From: Pelargonium cotyledonis
Lineage: Eukaryota; Streptophyta; Magnoliopsida; Geraniales; Geraniaceae
DNA: 20,659 nucleotides
Reading direction: 5' to 3'
Assembly: GCA_036897625.1 (NCBI GenBank)
Contig: JAYMTA010001313.1
Span: forward strand, 1 to 20,659
This document shows positions 8,374 to 19,483 of this stretch, piece by piece. The notes below the pieces were generated by a model. The model was not told the DNA's origin and ran no database searches. It saw nothing but the letters and a program-made list of their open reading frames with translations. Both the position numbers and the translations under genes were made by a program. The first letter of the stretch is position 1; every line of letters begins with the position of its first letter.

Positions 8374-11300
8374 ATGGATGTCCCTTCACCATCTGTGCGA
8401 TCTACCCAATTCAGCAACTGCGTCTCCACTCAAGAACCCGAACCCGCCTGCGCCTCCGATTCCGTCCTCACCGACTCCGATCCTGCCATCGCGAAACCCA
8501 TCAAGAAGAAGAAGAAGAAGAAGAAAAGGAACAAAAGGTCGGTCCTTGAAGATGGTTCTGCTCCACAATCCCCGCCTGCAGGAACGGCTGATTCTTCTTC
8601 TTCCTCCTTTTTAATGTCTTCTCCGCAGAAGGTAATGCGAGCCGCGCTCAGATGCCGGATCCAGAAGGTTCTCCTCGGTGGGGTCCGACGCAGTGGCAAT
8701 GATATGGAGGCTATGGCGCTTCCTCTGGGGATGTCCTTTGCTGCTGTTATTACTCAGGTTTGATTGGATTCTTCTTCTTCTGGGTCCTATTGGTCACTTG
8801 GTGTTGAATTGGGTAATTGTTTCAATTGACCAATTTTAGGTTTTCGATGGTTTCTGCTTTTGTGAAGTTGAAGTTGATGGTGACTGCTGTTTTTGTTGGA
8901 CAAAGTTCTCATTTTTATTATTGGTGGTAGAGAATTGTGTTTCTTAATAGTTGTCTCTGATGTTTTTTCAGAATATAGGATTTAAATTTTGCAAACAGGG
9001 CATGAATTTTTTCTTAAAGTTCATTTTTTTAATGGTTTGCTGAACTATTTACCTTAGTGATATTTATGAAACCCCCAGACTACAGACCTTACTTATATTA
9101 CTACAAATTCATAGGCTGGAACTACTGGACTAACTGAAACTTAAATTGAAGTTTGCTCTTTATAACCCCATAGCTAGAGGATAAAAGGTATATGATGCCG
9201 TACACTTGTGATCTTTTGTTAGCATTCATCAGCTGGTAGATAGTTTTGATTTTTGATCCAAGTCAGTAAACAAAAACTTGTTATTTATCTTTTTGAAACG
9301 GCCATGAAACTAAATGGTGTGATTGGTCTAGTTCTTTGACTGATTTCACATAGGATGGATAATGAATAATTGCACATTAATTAGCAAGGTGAGATATCAG
9401 TAATGAAAAGTTTACATTGGTTTATAAATTTTTATCTATGGATGTCAGATATTGAAATTTTATGCTCATTGCTTATTGCATCAATACTTGATATTTGGAG
9501 ACCATTTTGATAGGTGAAAAAGGAATTGAAGTTTTCATTCACTGTTCTAATGCTCTCTTCTTATAGTCTATCTATAATTTTTTTAGCCTTCTTAAAGTTT
9601 GCATACAGCAATTGTTCTATTTTGATTTTTGCGGAAGTGTGTTTTTCTTAGGTAATAATAATTGATTGGATGGAAAAGTGGAATACAAGCACGTACTAGT
9701 ACGCATATATCTAGGCAAGTTGCCATTTGCTTTAATCTTTTCCATAATTCCATACCACCTGGGCATAATTTATTCTGAAATTGGGTCAACCCTGGTTTAT
9801 GACAAGAAATGTATACCTCATTGGAGGTGGATGGTATTCAAAATTTTAGGTTTCAGGGCTGTGTTCATTTCTAGAAGAATTATCTCTATTATCTTTCTTA
9901 TCATACCTTGCTCTTCTCTCCCTACACACTAGCTCAAGAAACACAACACTTATGCAGACAACGTTAAACTTTGCAATGACTATTGGGTTGAATTCAGGTT
10001 CTTATGAATGTTTGACTGGACACTATTTATTAAGTGTAAGACGACTTTGTGGATTCCCATCATCCCATGTAAAATACAAGTCTTTCTTTTATTTTCTGTA
10101 GACCTTTTAAATATTTTTCCAATATGACCATAGTCTTAAATATGGTTGAACGTAAGGTCTTGCTTTGAAGTTTGCTGATTTGCATTGCCTGACTAACCCA
10201 ACTCTCTTCTGCACTTGGGTTCAGGTTATGTCTCTCTTTTATCTATTTAAATTACCGATTGAATGCATCCTCAATGTTTGTAGATGCCTAGGCCAAAGAG
10301 GCAGCACTGAGTATTGAGGCATGCATCTCATATGAACATGGCTCAAGATATTTCTTTGAGATTTGCCTCATGGCAAGGCTCACAGTGCTTGCATCACATT
10401 GTTCGTAAACCTATACCTTTCTAGCTGACTAGTATATGTTGTATTTTCATCCATGCAACACCTTGTTCAAGATAATTTAACCCTTATGTTGCCTACTTTT
10501 CAAACTCAATGTCATCACTTAGGTTTATAGTGTGAATTTGATTTGATTTTTATTTTTTTTTGTTGATTTTAGGTTCTGGAAAGGAATGAGGCAGCAAATG
10601 ATAGGATGTCAGTGGATCATCTCTCAATGGTATTCTTCAAGTCCTTCAACAAGACACTTATGAGTCATGAATTTACCAAAAACAAAATCATTTTTTCTTC
10701 TGGATGTAGTTTTGTCATCCTGCGCTTGTCCATCAATGTGCCATTTATTTGTTGTCATTCCCCCAAAGAGACTAGTTTGATTGTTGAGCATTACTGTTAC
10801 TCACTACCACCGTCAATGCCATTAATTTAATTTACTTAGCTTTTTCAATTTATCGAATGATAAACAGATAAAGTACATAGAACGTTGGAAATTGAAGTTC
10901 TCCACTAGTCTAGTGATGGCAGGAGTAAAGGCCTTCCTCTACTCCTCTACGCTACCCTGTTGATAGGTTGTTATGTTCATTTGGAAATATAGAGTATGGA
11001 CTGATATGAAGTTACTACTCGCTTGCAGATTTGCACTTCTGCTGTCAGAGAATCATTAGCCAATGTAAGCCGGATTTAAACTTCACATTGTTTTTTGAAA
11101 CGTCTTCTAGCAGTTCGTATTATATTATCCAGATTATTGGATGTTAAAGTGGTATATATGACTCATGTTTTGACTGCGTATTTGGGGACAGGTTTTTGGT
11201 GATAAATATGATTGTTTCGTAAAGAACTTCGAAAAATCATTTGGGAGCACCTTGAAGACTCTTAGATTGATCAATGAGTCTTCCTTGAATGAGGGAGGAT

Positions 11301-13322
11301 GTCACATATGCCACCATGATGAAGAATTTTCCAAGTCAGATGCAGTTTCTAACAAAGGAGATTGTATGAACAGAGAATGGAGGTTTACAAGAAATTGTAC
11401 TGTAAAAGATTGCCATCCAGGAGTGGTTTGTGGTGATAGTGAACTTCAACAGCATATGCAAAACAATTCCATGGAAAAGGGAGGATATTATGCAGAAAGT
11501 TGTTCAGATGTAGATGTCAATAAAGGAGGTCATACGAACAAAGAAGGCTCTACAAGTTCTGTTGTCAAAGATTGTCAACCGAGAGTGGTTTTGCCTACTA
11601 GTCCATGTTTCAGTAATATTGAAGAGGTTCAAGAGAATATGCTAACAGATCCAGCAAATACGGAGCTTGCTCTGCGAGGGCAAATGAATCAAGTAGTTTG
11701 TGTTTCCACAAACTCCTTGGGCTCTATAACTAGCCAGTCCACATTTAGCGCTTTGGAGAAATCTGTTATGGAGCAAACTCGTTCTAATGACCTGAAGACA
11801 TTGGAGCTAGGTATTTCCATGAAAAGATTAAAGTTGAAAGAGACACAGCTGGCTCTCAACTATGAATCAAACCATCTGGAGAGGTGTAAATTAGCTATGG
11901 GTGTGTCAAAGGCTTCCTTCAAAGCTGAAAAGTTCAAGAGTCAGTTAGAAGACATGAGACACTCTGAGCTGCTCAGGAAATGCATAGACTGTCTTGTTGC
12001 TGGTTTGTTCATCATGTCTGTCTCCCTTGGTTACGGTGCATATGTTTTTTCATATAGAAGGATTGCTGAAGCTACTGCGTCATGTACACCTTCTGATCAG
12101 GCAAGCATCGCACTTTCTTTTTTCTTGGTTTCATTCATGCAATCGTTTCCTACATTTGCATAATCATATATATTGTAGATGTGTTTGAACCATGAGAAAA
12201 AAACATTGACATGCATGCATTAATATCATTGGTCTTTTGTCATAACTTCAAAACCATATGGCCAGGTAACTGTTTTACAAGCCGCCGCATGCTTACTATC
12301 ATGGAAAGTGCTTCTTAAGGCTGTCGTGTATAGATTCACCTAATTTATAGGATGAGAAGGTATAATAGATGGGTAATATATAGGAATTTTTTTTTTTTTT
12401 GCTGTAGACGACATTTTATGGGCTATTATTGTTCCCAGGAGAAAGACATAACCTGGTTCTGCTCCTTCGGGGGGTAAATTCCTTGCAAATTCTGAAAACT
12501 TCTTAGAAGACTATCTGTTGGTAGTTGGCATGTGTCATTTGAAAAATAAAAGTAAATCAGAAACAGATATTTCTGCACTTTTCTTATATAGTTTTTTAAG
12601 TTCAGACATTGCATGCAATATTATAAGAGGCACTAATGCAGACAACCATAATTTAAAACAAGAAACAGTTTTTCCTCAAATTTTATAACATAAGTGACTA
12701 ATGCACCAATTCTACATTTAGCTTTTCTTGCTTATGTTTCTTGAATAGTAATTCCTTAATATTTAGGAAGTGTTTCTTATGCTTTTCTCTGTATCAGGAA
12801 TCCAAGTCTTGGTGGATGCCGAAGGCAGTGACCACTTTCAATTCAGGGCTGCACATTTTAAGATGCCAGTTTCAAGTAATGAGCAGAATGGTGTTCGGCC
12901 TCCTGATGATTCTACTAATCGCTTTTCTACTTCTCCAGCGCTCAACAACATTAAAAGATTCGAAACCAGTGACTTTCATTCTCTTGCTGTTGGGAGTTTT
13001 CTGTGGCTTTGCAGGAAAGATTTGCGTAGATACATTAGGGGGAAGCGGATATCATTGGCTCATGTATTGGGAGGTTCAGTGCTTGCTGCATTTCTTTTCA
13101 AATGTTTGCACACCCGCTTTGTTTGTCATCCTCCACGGGCCTGTCGATGTAAGTCCAGGGACAAAAAGCAATCCCATACTTCCATATTGGAGTAGACGGG
13201 TTGTGTTCTATGCTACGGTGCTTCTGTTCCTACCATTGTTCTGTGGACTCATGCCTTTTGCAAGCATTGGGGAGTGGAAAACTCACTTTTCTCATCTCAC
13301 CACAGATTCTGTTGGGTACTGA
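8374..13322 (+). CDS. CPR5: CPR5, transmembrane nucleoporin and immunity/cell-death regulator, 636 aa
   Basis: CPR5 (constitutive expresser of PR genes 5) is known in Arabidopsis as a nuclear-envelope membrane nucleoporin that holds back effector-triggered immunity, cell death and senescence. Coding exons are 8374-8757, 10573-10629, 11029-11064, 11192-12100 and 12798-13322, all phase 0. Diagnostic stretches are ALPLGMSFAA (exon 1), ICTSAVRESLAN (exon 3), VFGDKYDCFVKNFEKSF (exon 4 start), EQTRSNDLKTLELG, EKFKSQLED, and KICVDTLGGSGYHWL (exon 5). A Lys run at 44-51 plus RNKR forms a nuclear-localisation-like patch. Five hydrophobic segments lie near 425-447, 493-508, 520-537, 550-574 and 597-617, matching the C-terminal membrane part of the family. 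The protein is longer than the roughly 564 residues of Arabidopsis, in part because residues 213-268 and 269-317 look duplicated. Intron 1 is 1.8 kb. Intron 4 uses a GC donor (12101); splicing there restores the exact family spacing between SC and SWW. The start is the first ATG in frame. Confidence 0.93.
8503..8523 (+). repeat. (AAG)7 microsatellite coding a Lys run in CPR5
   Basis: Seven AAG units followed by AAA encode eight lysines (residues 44-51), then RNKR. This basic patch is a likely nuclear-localisation signal. A pure trinucleotide run in coding DNA tends to vary in length between alleles. Confidence 0.85.
12101..12797 (+). other. GC-AG intron of CPR5 (intron 4)
   Basis: The donor reads CAG/GCAAGC and the acceptor TATCAG/GAATCC. 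Both sides are phase 0. The join gives SCTPSDQ-ESKSWWMPK, the same number of residues between Cys and Trp-Trp as I remember for Arabidopsis CPR5. A GT donor 24 bases further on (CTTG/GTTTCA) is also phase 0 but would add nine hydrophobic residues not expected in the family. GC donors occur in a small minority of plant introns and usually have strong flanking matches, as here. Confidence 0.7.
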
Positions 13323-13903
13323 AGATTGAAGTTTGAGTGGCTGTGGATGGCAAAGATTATGTCAAAATCTAGTTTGCTTTCAAGATTGTGTCAAAATCTA
13401 CTGTACTTGGGATCAATAAGTTATATCCTAGGTTATTATTTATGTTTTGGCAATGGTAGATTTTGCTTCAAATGTAATGTAGTTTTTGGATTGGAGTTGA
13501 TGATTGGTGTTGTATCTTGCATCTGTCAACTATGAGCTCCTGAGAGCAGTGTTATGAAACACATATTTTTTAATTAAAAAGTATATAATTTAGATATTTG
13601 AGCATAAAGAATGTTAGTTGGAAGTGAAAGTTTCAGACCAAAATACACATTACAAAATGCTTATCACAGACCAAACAAGAGAGCTAGATTTATATAATCT
13701 AAAACTACAAGTTGAGATCTCCAAAACCAAATCACAAACCATAGTTATGATAATATAAAGATATAGGTTCAAGGCAACATGGATTTGCCTCGTAACCTTC
13801 TTCCTAAATGAACAATATCTTTGAGCATTTCACTTGTTGGGGGCCAAAACAGGCTATAAGATCATCTTCCGGTCATCATGTTCATTCACGACGACTAATC
13901 ACA
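13323..13903. other. 3' flanks of convergent CPR5 and HIT4-like genes
   Basis: CPR5 ends at 13322 on the plus strand and the HIT4-like gene ends at 13904 on the minus strand, so this interval holds both 3' regions. It is AT-rich and no other gene is seen. Overlap of the two transcripts is possible but not shown. Confidence 0.5.
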
Positions 13904-16032
13904 TCAGAGAACCTCGTGAGCCTTCCCGTAGTATCTGTTTATGACAGCAGACTGCAACGCGGAAAATACCAAACAGCAAAGACGAATTCTCAGAATGGTT
14001 GTCATGTATAGCGTGCCAAAATTGTACGAAAAGTTAATATAACCTTAAATTCATAATGACGATAGTGTTTTGCAAGCGACTATATATCAAAGTTTCTTTA
14101 AATGTGAGATTCCTTAACATTCCTAGGGGACTTAAGTCGGGAGGCAAAAACAAACAGATCACTAGACCTAAACAGAAACAGATTTGATATGTTAAACCTA
14201 AACTCCTGCCCAAAAGCTTAACCTAACAAGTGGAGGCCCCGATTATTATTTCAAGTGGTGATTGACTTCACATTCTTTCGATGTAGGATTTCTTAACAAA
14301 TGTCAACATTCTTAATCAGTATAGAATGCAAGATTGCTAAACTACATCATACCTTTACAATGGAAACATCGGGTGTATCTGGTGTATGCACAGGATAGAA
14401 CTTGTAAAACTTCATAGTCTCGAATGCAGCTTTTGTTTCCTCAATCATTTCTTCGATAGACCTTTCCCGAGCTTGCAAAAACTAAACATTTCATAGCGTG
14501 TTTTAGTAGCGTACAACTTCCGGTAACTGATATTTGCAACATATTACCTCTCTAATAGCTGCTCTTGCTTCTCTAACTTGTTCCTCGATAAATTCCTAGA
14601 AGAAAAAAATCCAATCAATTGCTGGCTCAAAACATGTTAAAGATAGGATTGCAAGAATGCTCTCGTTGATTCATACAATGAAGGCGTCTTTCTGATCTTC
14701 AGTTAATTGCTCATCCTCAATCACCTCTGTGGCCAAGTCCTAAAGATCAATACATGCGTATCAGTAAGTTGGTATGACGGATAAAGTACTTCAATCATGT
14801 CTTAGGCGCAGAACAATCAAGATCTCTACAAGATGAGTAGAAAACTACAATCATCCATAAATAAACCGATTTATACTAGAAATAAAAGTAAAAAGTTTAC
14901 TATGTACCTCAATCTCTTCCGCCTCCCAATCATATGCACTGATAACCTACATATATTATGTAGCACATCTATGTCAGTCATCAAAATACAAAAAAGCAAC
15001 GCGTTTTGGGATAGCTGAAGCACGTTGAAAGAGGCCGAACAAAAGTTGATGTGGAAAAGTTATGGAGAATTTGCATTGAACTGCCAAAGCCGAAAGGGCA
15101 ATATAATAAAATCTACCAAGATTTCTACGAATATGTGAAATTTAAGGTATCTGCAAGGATATTTCTGCATTTGAAAGATCAAATTTCCACCAGTGGCTTT
15201 TACATGATATTCTCATCTTGCTTTCTCATGAATGTCAAATTCAAAAAACTAAATTTGAACTGTCAAAGTCAAGAAATTACTACAAACATTCAGACGGGTT
15301 TTTATAACCATACCGGTTTTGGTTCTGCTGGGTAGATTATTGGAACCAGCGTGCTTGTTTCAAGCTCACTTTCCTTGAAAGGCTGATAGAAATCTGTCAA
15401 GAATAAAAGCATATAGTATAAAAAATATGCTGACACAGCAACATTGAACCAAATCATTAGCCTTTCAAGAAACTGTGCATTAACAACATAAATTTCGAAG
15501 CTAGCTTAAAGGAAGTCCTCTTTTCTTCCGGCTTTTCTTGATTCTCAAAATATATAGTAATCACAGTGATAACACGGTTTCTATGGATTGTGGTAGTTTG
15601 AGCATTTAAAGTAGATTTGATCACTTACAAGGGAGGCAATATTCATATTTCTTAACACGCTCTATCTTCAAGTGTTTCAGAGCAACCCTACAAAAGAACA
15701 AAATAAAAAAATACTTAACATGCATAAGAGGACAGTATTAAGTCACAATATGGCCGTCTTTGTCAAAGCTGATATTATCACGGTACCTTCTCTGAGTGCA
15801 ACTCAATATATATATCTGCGATTTCAGTCTATCCACTTGGCTGTCTCTGTATAAACCAAACAATGATGTTATGTTATTGAAAATATCCGAAGATGCACAG
15901 CAAGAAATTTGCAGACATACAGATATATGGAACCCAGTCCATTTTCATTTGCTTCATGGGAACAATCTCTTCAACCTCCCTTTGAACTGATTTAATACCA
16001 ATCTTTTCAGAAGGAGGGAAAGGAGATACGAC
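13904..16032 (-). CDS. HIT4: HIT4-like protein, 5'-truncated copy (possible pseudogene)
   Basis: HEAT INTOLERANT 4 is a plant chromocentre protein needed for heat-induced chromatin decondensation. Nine minus-strand exons can be joined: 16032-15921, 15844-15787, 15687-15629, 15393-15314, 14946-14908, 14739-14677, 14595-14548, 14481-14353 and 13951-13904. They encode about 211 residues with no internal stop. Landmarks are VVSPFPPSEKIGI, VPMKQMKMDW, CTQRRVALKHLK, VKKYEYCLPYFYQPFKE, EMIEETKAAFETMKFYKFYP, and the terminal NRYYGKAHEVL. These match the C-terminal half of HIT4 as I remember it; the whole Arabidopsis protein is about twice this length. The expected upstream exons are not visible between 16033 and the plus-strand gene at 17183. 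The exon 1/2 join is also awkward: the clean CAG acceptor at 15847 puts a stop at the junction, and the in-frame alternative lacks about five expected residues. An ATG at 16071 is open into exon 1 but reads through the acceptor tract. The copy may be a partial duplicate. Confidence 0.75.
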
Positions 16033-17182
16033 CTGCAAAACAAGAAAACAACATCCAAGAGACATTAACAAGGCACAGGCCTATCCAAGGTTTCGATGTT
16101 GAGGTTCTGAGAATAGAATTTTGAACATATTCGAACTTCAAAATAAAGAGCTAACTGATAGATTGCTTATCCATCAGATTTCAGTTGTTCAGCGCAACAG
16201 ATTGTAATGTTACAAGTGAATCATAATGTCGGATAGCATAAATATAATTCGTTCGCAGAATATGCAGATTTGGATGTGTTTTGAATGGAAAACTTTCTCT
16301 CTAACTCGACATTATATTTTCAGAAAGCGATTTAGCTTGAAGTGCCACTTCATCTTAATCATCACTCAAAACACAAACCAATGTCATAATAAGGGAACCA
16401 TCAGCACATACTGCATTTGGGTGTAATGCATGACAAGAGATAAAAAAATATCTCAGCACATACAATAAAATTAACCGAGCACTTCCAATGATGGAAAAGC
16501 AAAGTGCAATTTGAGAAGCATACATTCAAATTGTCAACTCTAATAAAAGAAATCACCTACTTTTAGCAGGATAATAGGAGCAATTAGTATACAATTGACA
16601 ACTTTTGATGATTTACAGAACATAAAGTTCTCAGTTTTGGTGATTTGGCAACAACTTCCGGTGTTCCAGATAGTTACGATGAAATGGACTCGACTGATCG
16701 TGTACTTGAACTCGAACCTATTTTTGGCAACTTGAATAAAAAACAGCAGCAGGCTAGGTCTCTTTAGAACCGAACCTGACCCCACTGACCTAAACTCTTA
16801 CAACCTCTAGTTTCAAAGACAAATGAAATTCACATGTTAAGACACGTCTTGTATTAAATGATTAATATCACTTTGAATTCTTTCTGATGTCTCAACTTCG
16901 ATTATCCTTATCGACGGTATGAGTGGTATTTGTGGGACGAGGTTTAAAGTGACTTGTGAGAAACATTGTTACTTCGAGTTCAACGTCCGTAGCTCGTAAA
17001 AGAAAAAAAAAATCCAAATGGGATTATCCATTAGTTCCGGTCAACCCGGTTCGGCGGTTAGATAGCTTTGAAACCCCTTAATAGGACCGTCCTCGAGGTC
17101 GGAGATTGCGAGGTAGCTACTGTCTGTAACTGGAAGTGCTACTTCTCTTACCTCGCGTCGCCTCCATTTTCAAGCGGCCGAA
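16033..17182. other. Region between HIT4-like fragment and next gene
   Basis: I looked here for the missing N-terminal exons of the HIT4-like gene on the minus strand and found none. A 51-codon plus-strand open frame without an ATG (16612-16767) has protein-like composition but no recognised family. The right end is the upstream region of the gene at 17183; no clear TATA box is seen. A pure A-run lies near 17000. Confidence 0.45.
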
Positions 17183-18570
17183 ATGTTCTCCACACTCAAA
17201 TTGCAGCCACTGAATACAGCGACGAGGCCTATCTCCAACTACACCTTCGCCGCCGCCGACTTCAACTCCGCCACCTGTCCTTACAATCTCCGGCTACCTT
17301 CCCGGCGGTCCGCCTCCATCACTGTCCGATCACAGCACGATGCGTCCTCATCTGGCAGGTCGTCGCATTACATCTCCTCCGTCGGATCTCCTCCACTCCA
17401 GCACTCTCAGTGGAACCTCACCCAACGCCACATCCTCATGCTCAATGTCATCGCCGGCGCGGTACTCTCTCTCTCCTCTCTCTAGGTTACTGGAATTTCA
17501 AGAACTTAGGAATTGTAGGATTTGCTTGATTTTTTTTCTTTTTCAAATTGGTACTTAATTTTCAGTAGCTTCAAAAGCATGGTTTGGTAATTGCTAGTTG
17601 TTTTCTATGAATTTTTGGATTTTAATTTTATTTTCCTGCCTCAGATGCTTCTGTGGAATTGAAATTGCACAAATTTTTACTCTGAGTAACCGATAAATTG
17701 TTGCAATTGCTGCAACTTTAGTGGTGTTTGGTTAATTGGTTGTAGTTGCAGTGATTCACCTATTTCTGTTACTCTGATTAACTGGTAAATTTGATGCACA
17801 GGCGGCGATATCAGCGGCATGGCTTTTCTTCTCTGCAATCCCCACTCTTCTGGTATCGAATTGTGAATTTTTCACTCTGTTCAGATTCATGTAGTTTAGG
17901 TCTTTTGTTAATTGTTTGTATCTCTATGCAATCTTCAATGTGCAGTCTTTCAAGAGGGCCGCAGAATCACTAGAGAAGCTGATGGATACTGCAAGAGAAG
18001 AGCTTCCCGACACAATGGCCGCTGTTCGGTTATCTGGAATGGAAATCAGTGATCTGACTATGGAGCTCAGTGATTTGGGGTTTGCATTTTGAACTCGGGA
18101 ATAGATTGTTACTCTCTTTTGGTAGTTACTGTTTTACCTCTGCAATTGAAGTTTATGGCTTTTGGTTTCTTGGGCAGACAGGAGATAAACAAAGGTGTTC
18201 GTAGCTCCACCCATGCAGTTCGTGTAGCTGAGGAAAGGTTGCGCCAGTTAACCGTTGTTTCTCCGCCAGGTTATCTATCTGTCCTTGTATCATTCTTAAG
18301 ACTCTAAATGGTTTATGCATAGCCTTGTTGTAACTTTTTTTTAATGCATAAAGGAATGAATTTTACCTCATCTTTACTTGTTTAGCATCCGTGCAGGCAG
18401 TAGTGACGACTCCAAAAGCTGAACCAGCTGAAGGCCCGGCAGTGGCTAAAGCTGCAAGGGGCATACGGGAGGGAATTGTGAAGAGTCGTTCTATGGTGCA
18501 ATTAGTTTTCACCATCATCAACTTTTCAAGGATGGCCTTCAAATATTTTGGCCGTCGAGCTAATCGCTAG
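17183..18570 (+). CDS. Plastid-type single-span membrane protein with DUF948-like region, 246 aa
   Basis: Five exons join in frame: 17183-17461, 17802-17852, 17946-18079, 18178-18269 and 18386-18570. Residues 1 to about 60 are rich in Ser, Thr, Ala and Arg with few acids, as in chloroplast transit peptides. A hydrophobic span at about 84-110 (ILMLNVIAGAAAISAAWLFF) is split by intron 1. It is followed by a charged helical region, SFKRAAESLEKLMDTAREEL onward through LSDLGQEINKGVRSSTHAVR, that resembles DUF948-type membrane proteins of plants and cyanobacteria. The tail is basic (KYFGRRANR). The last acceptor must be TTTAG at 18385; the later GCAG would shift the frame. The ATG at 17183 has a good context (cgaaATG). 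A role in plastid membranes is inference from the targeting region; the biochemical function is unknown. Confidence 0.82.
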
Positions 18571-19154
18571 TATGATAAGAGACACAACGTTTGTAGTGAG
18601 CAAATGTGTGTTTTCCTTTACATAGAAAGAGGATTATGTATTGCAAACCAGAGGTTAGTCGTGACATTTTGTCTTAGTATGGTGGATAGTTTCAAGATAT
18701 TTTTAGTGAAAAAAACTAAGATCACGTCAAAACTGACTAGAATTTACCTTCGATAGGATATTATCATGCCCGTCATGGGAGGTAAGTCGTGTGCCACTAT
18801 TTCTCCTGAATAGTTTGTTCTTTTCTTTGATGAATATTATCAAGTCGCAATCAAATATGTGGTGGAAGGTATAGTGCATAATTTCGTGCATGTTTATTAT
18901 TATTTTTTTTTTTTTGCGCCTGTATTAGTATTTTGTTCATGATGTTTTCTTTTAAGATTGATAAATGAAATACTCTGGGTGCTCGAAAATTGGAACTTCT
19001 CATCATAGGAAATAAGAATGTGCTGAACATAATGTTAGGTTATTTGAACTTGGTGTTCATGATACTGATGTTCTTCAATTGAGAATTATAAGCCCTAAAG
19101 TAGTTTCCGACGAGGCGACGATGGTATTTTTGAAGTTTAGGTACAATGGAGGCT

Positions 19155-19271
19155 TGGATGACGTCTCAGCTGTGTTGGGGAAAAGTTATGAAGCATTTGT
19201 TGATACTTTTGCTTCTACTCTTTGAGAGGTTGCCCGTTGTGATGTGGATGACATCTCAGCTGTTTTGGGTA
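19155..19271 (+). repeat. 90-base-period direct duplication in a decayed coding-like stretch
   Basis: TGGATGACGTCTCAGCTGTG TTGGGG at 19155-19180 recurs at 19245-19270 with few changes, exactly 90 bases (30 codons) apart. Read in one frame the copies give LDDVSAVLGK and VDDISAVLGK, with an in-frame TGA between them. Synonymous or conservative changes between copies suggest this was once coding. No parent family is recognised. Confidence 0.5.
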
Positions 19272-19483
19272 AATTGTTAAGGTATGACTTTATAAGAATT
19301 ATAGACATTTTCTTTCCTTTTCCAGGGATGTCATTGAAAGAAACACTATGGTTATAGTGTTATGATACGAAGATTGAGATGTTATGATGGATTTACTGAT
19401 ACGATAATAGTACCCTAGCTATCTACTCATCTTTTTCATATGTTGTACCCTTCTACTTTTCGTTGTTGCGCATGTATGAAACT

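Noticed and set aside
8430..8699. Minus-strand frame with a Phe run
   Set aside because: It is the complement of the AAG repeat and coding part of CPR5 exon 1.
16321..16440. Minus-strand KMKWHFK as a missing HIT4 exon
   Set aside because: Only Lys-Trp and Phe match the remembered KWNF motif; the frame stops soon after and lacks the following NLEEAFEEGG segment and splice signals.
17068..17529. 153-codon frame in another phase over the DUF948-like gene
   Set aside because: The GC-rich first exon keeps all frames open; only the 17183 frame joins through splice sites to the conserved downstream exons.
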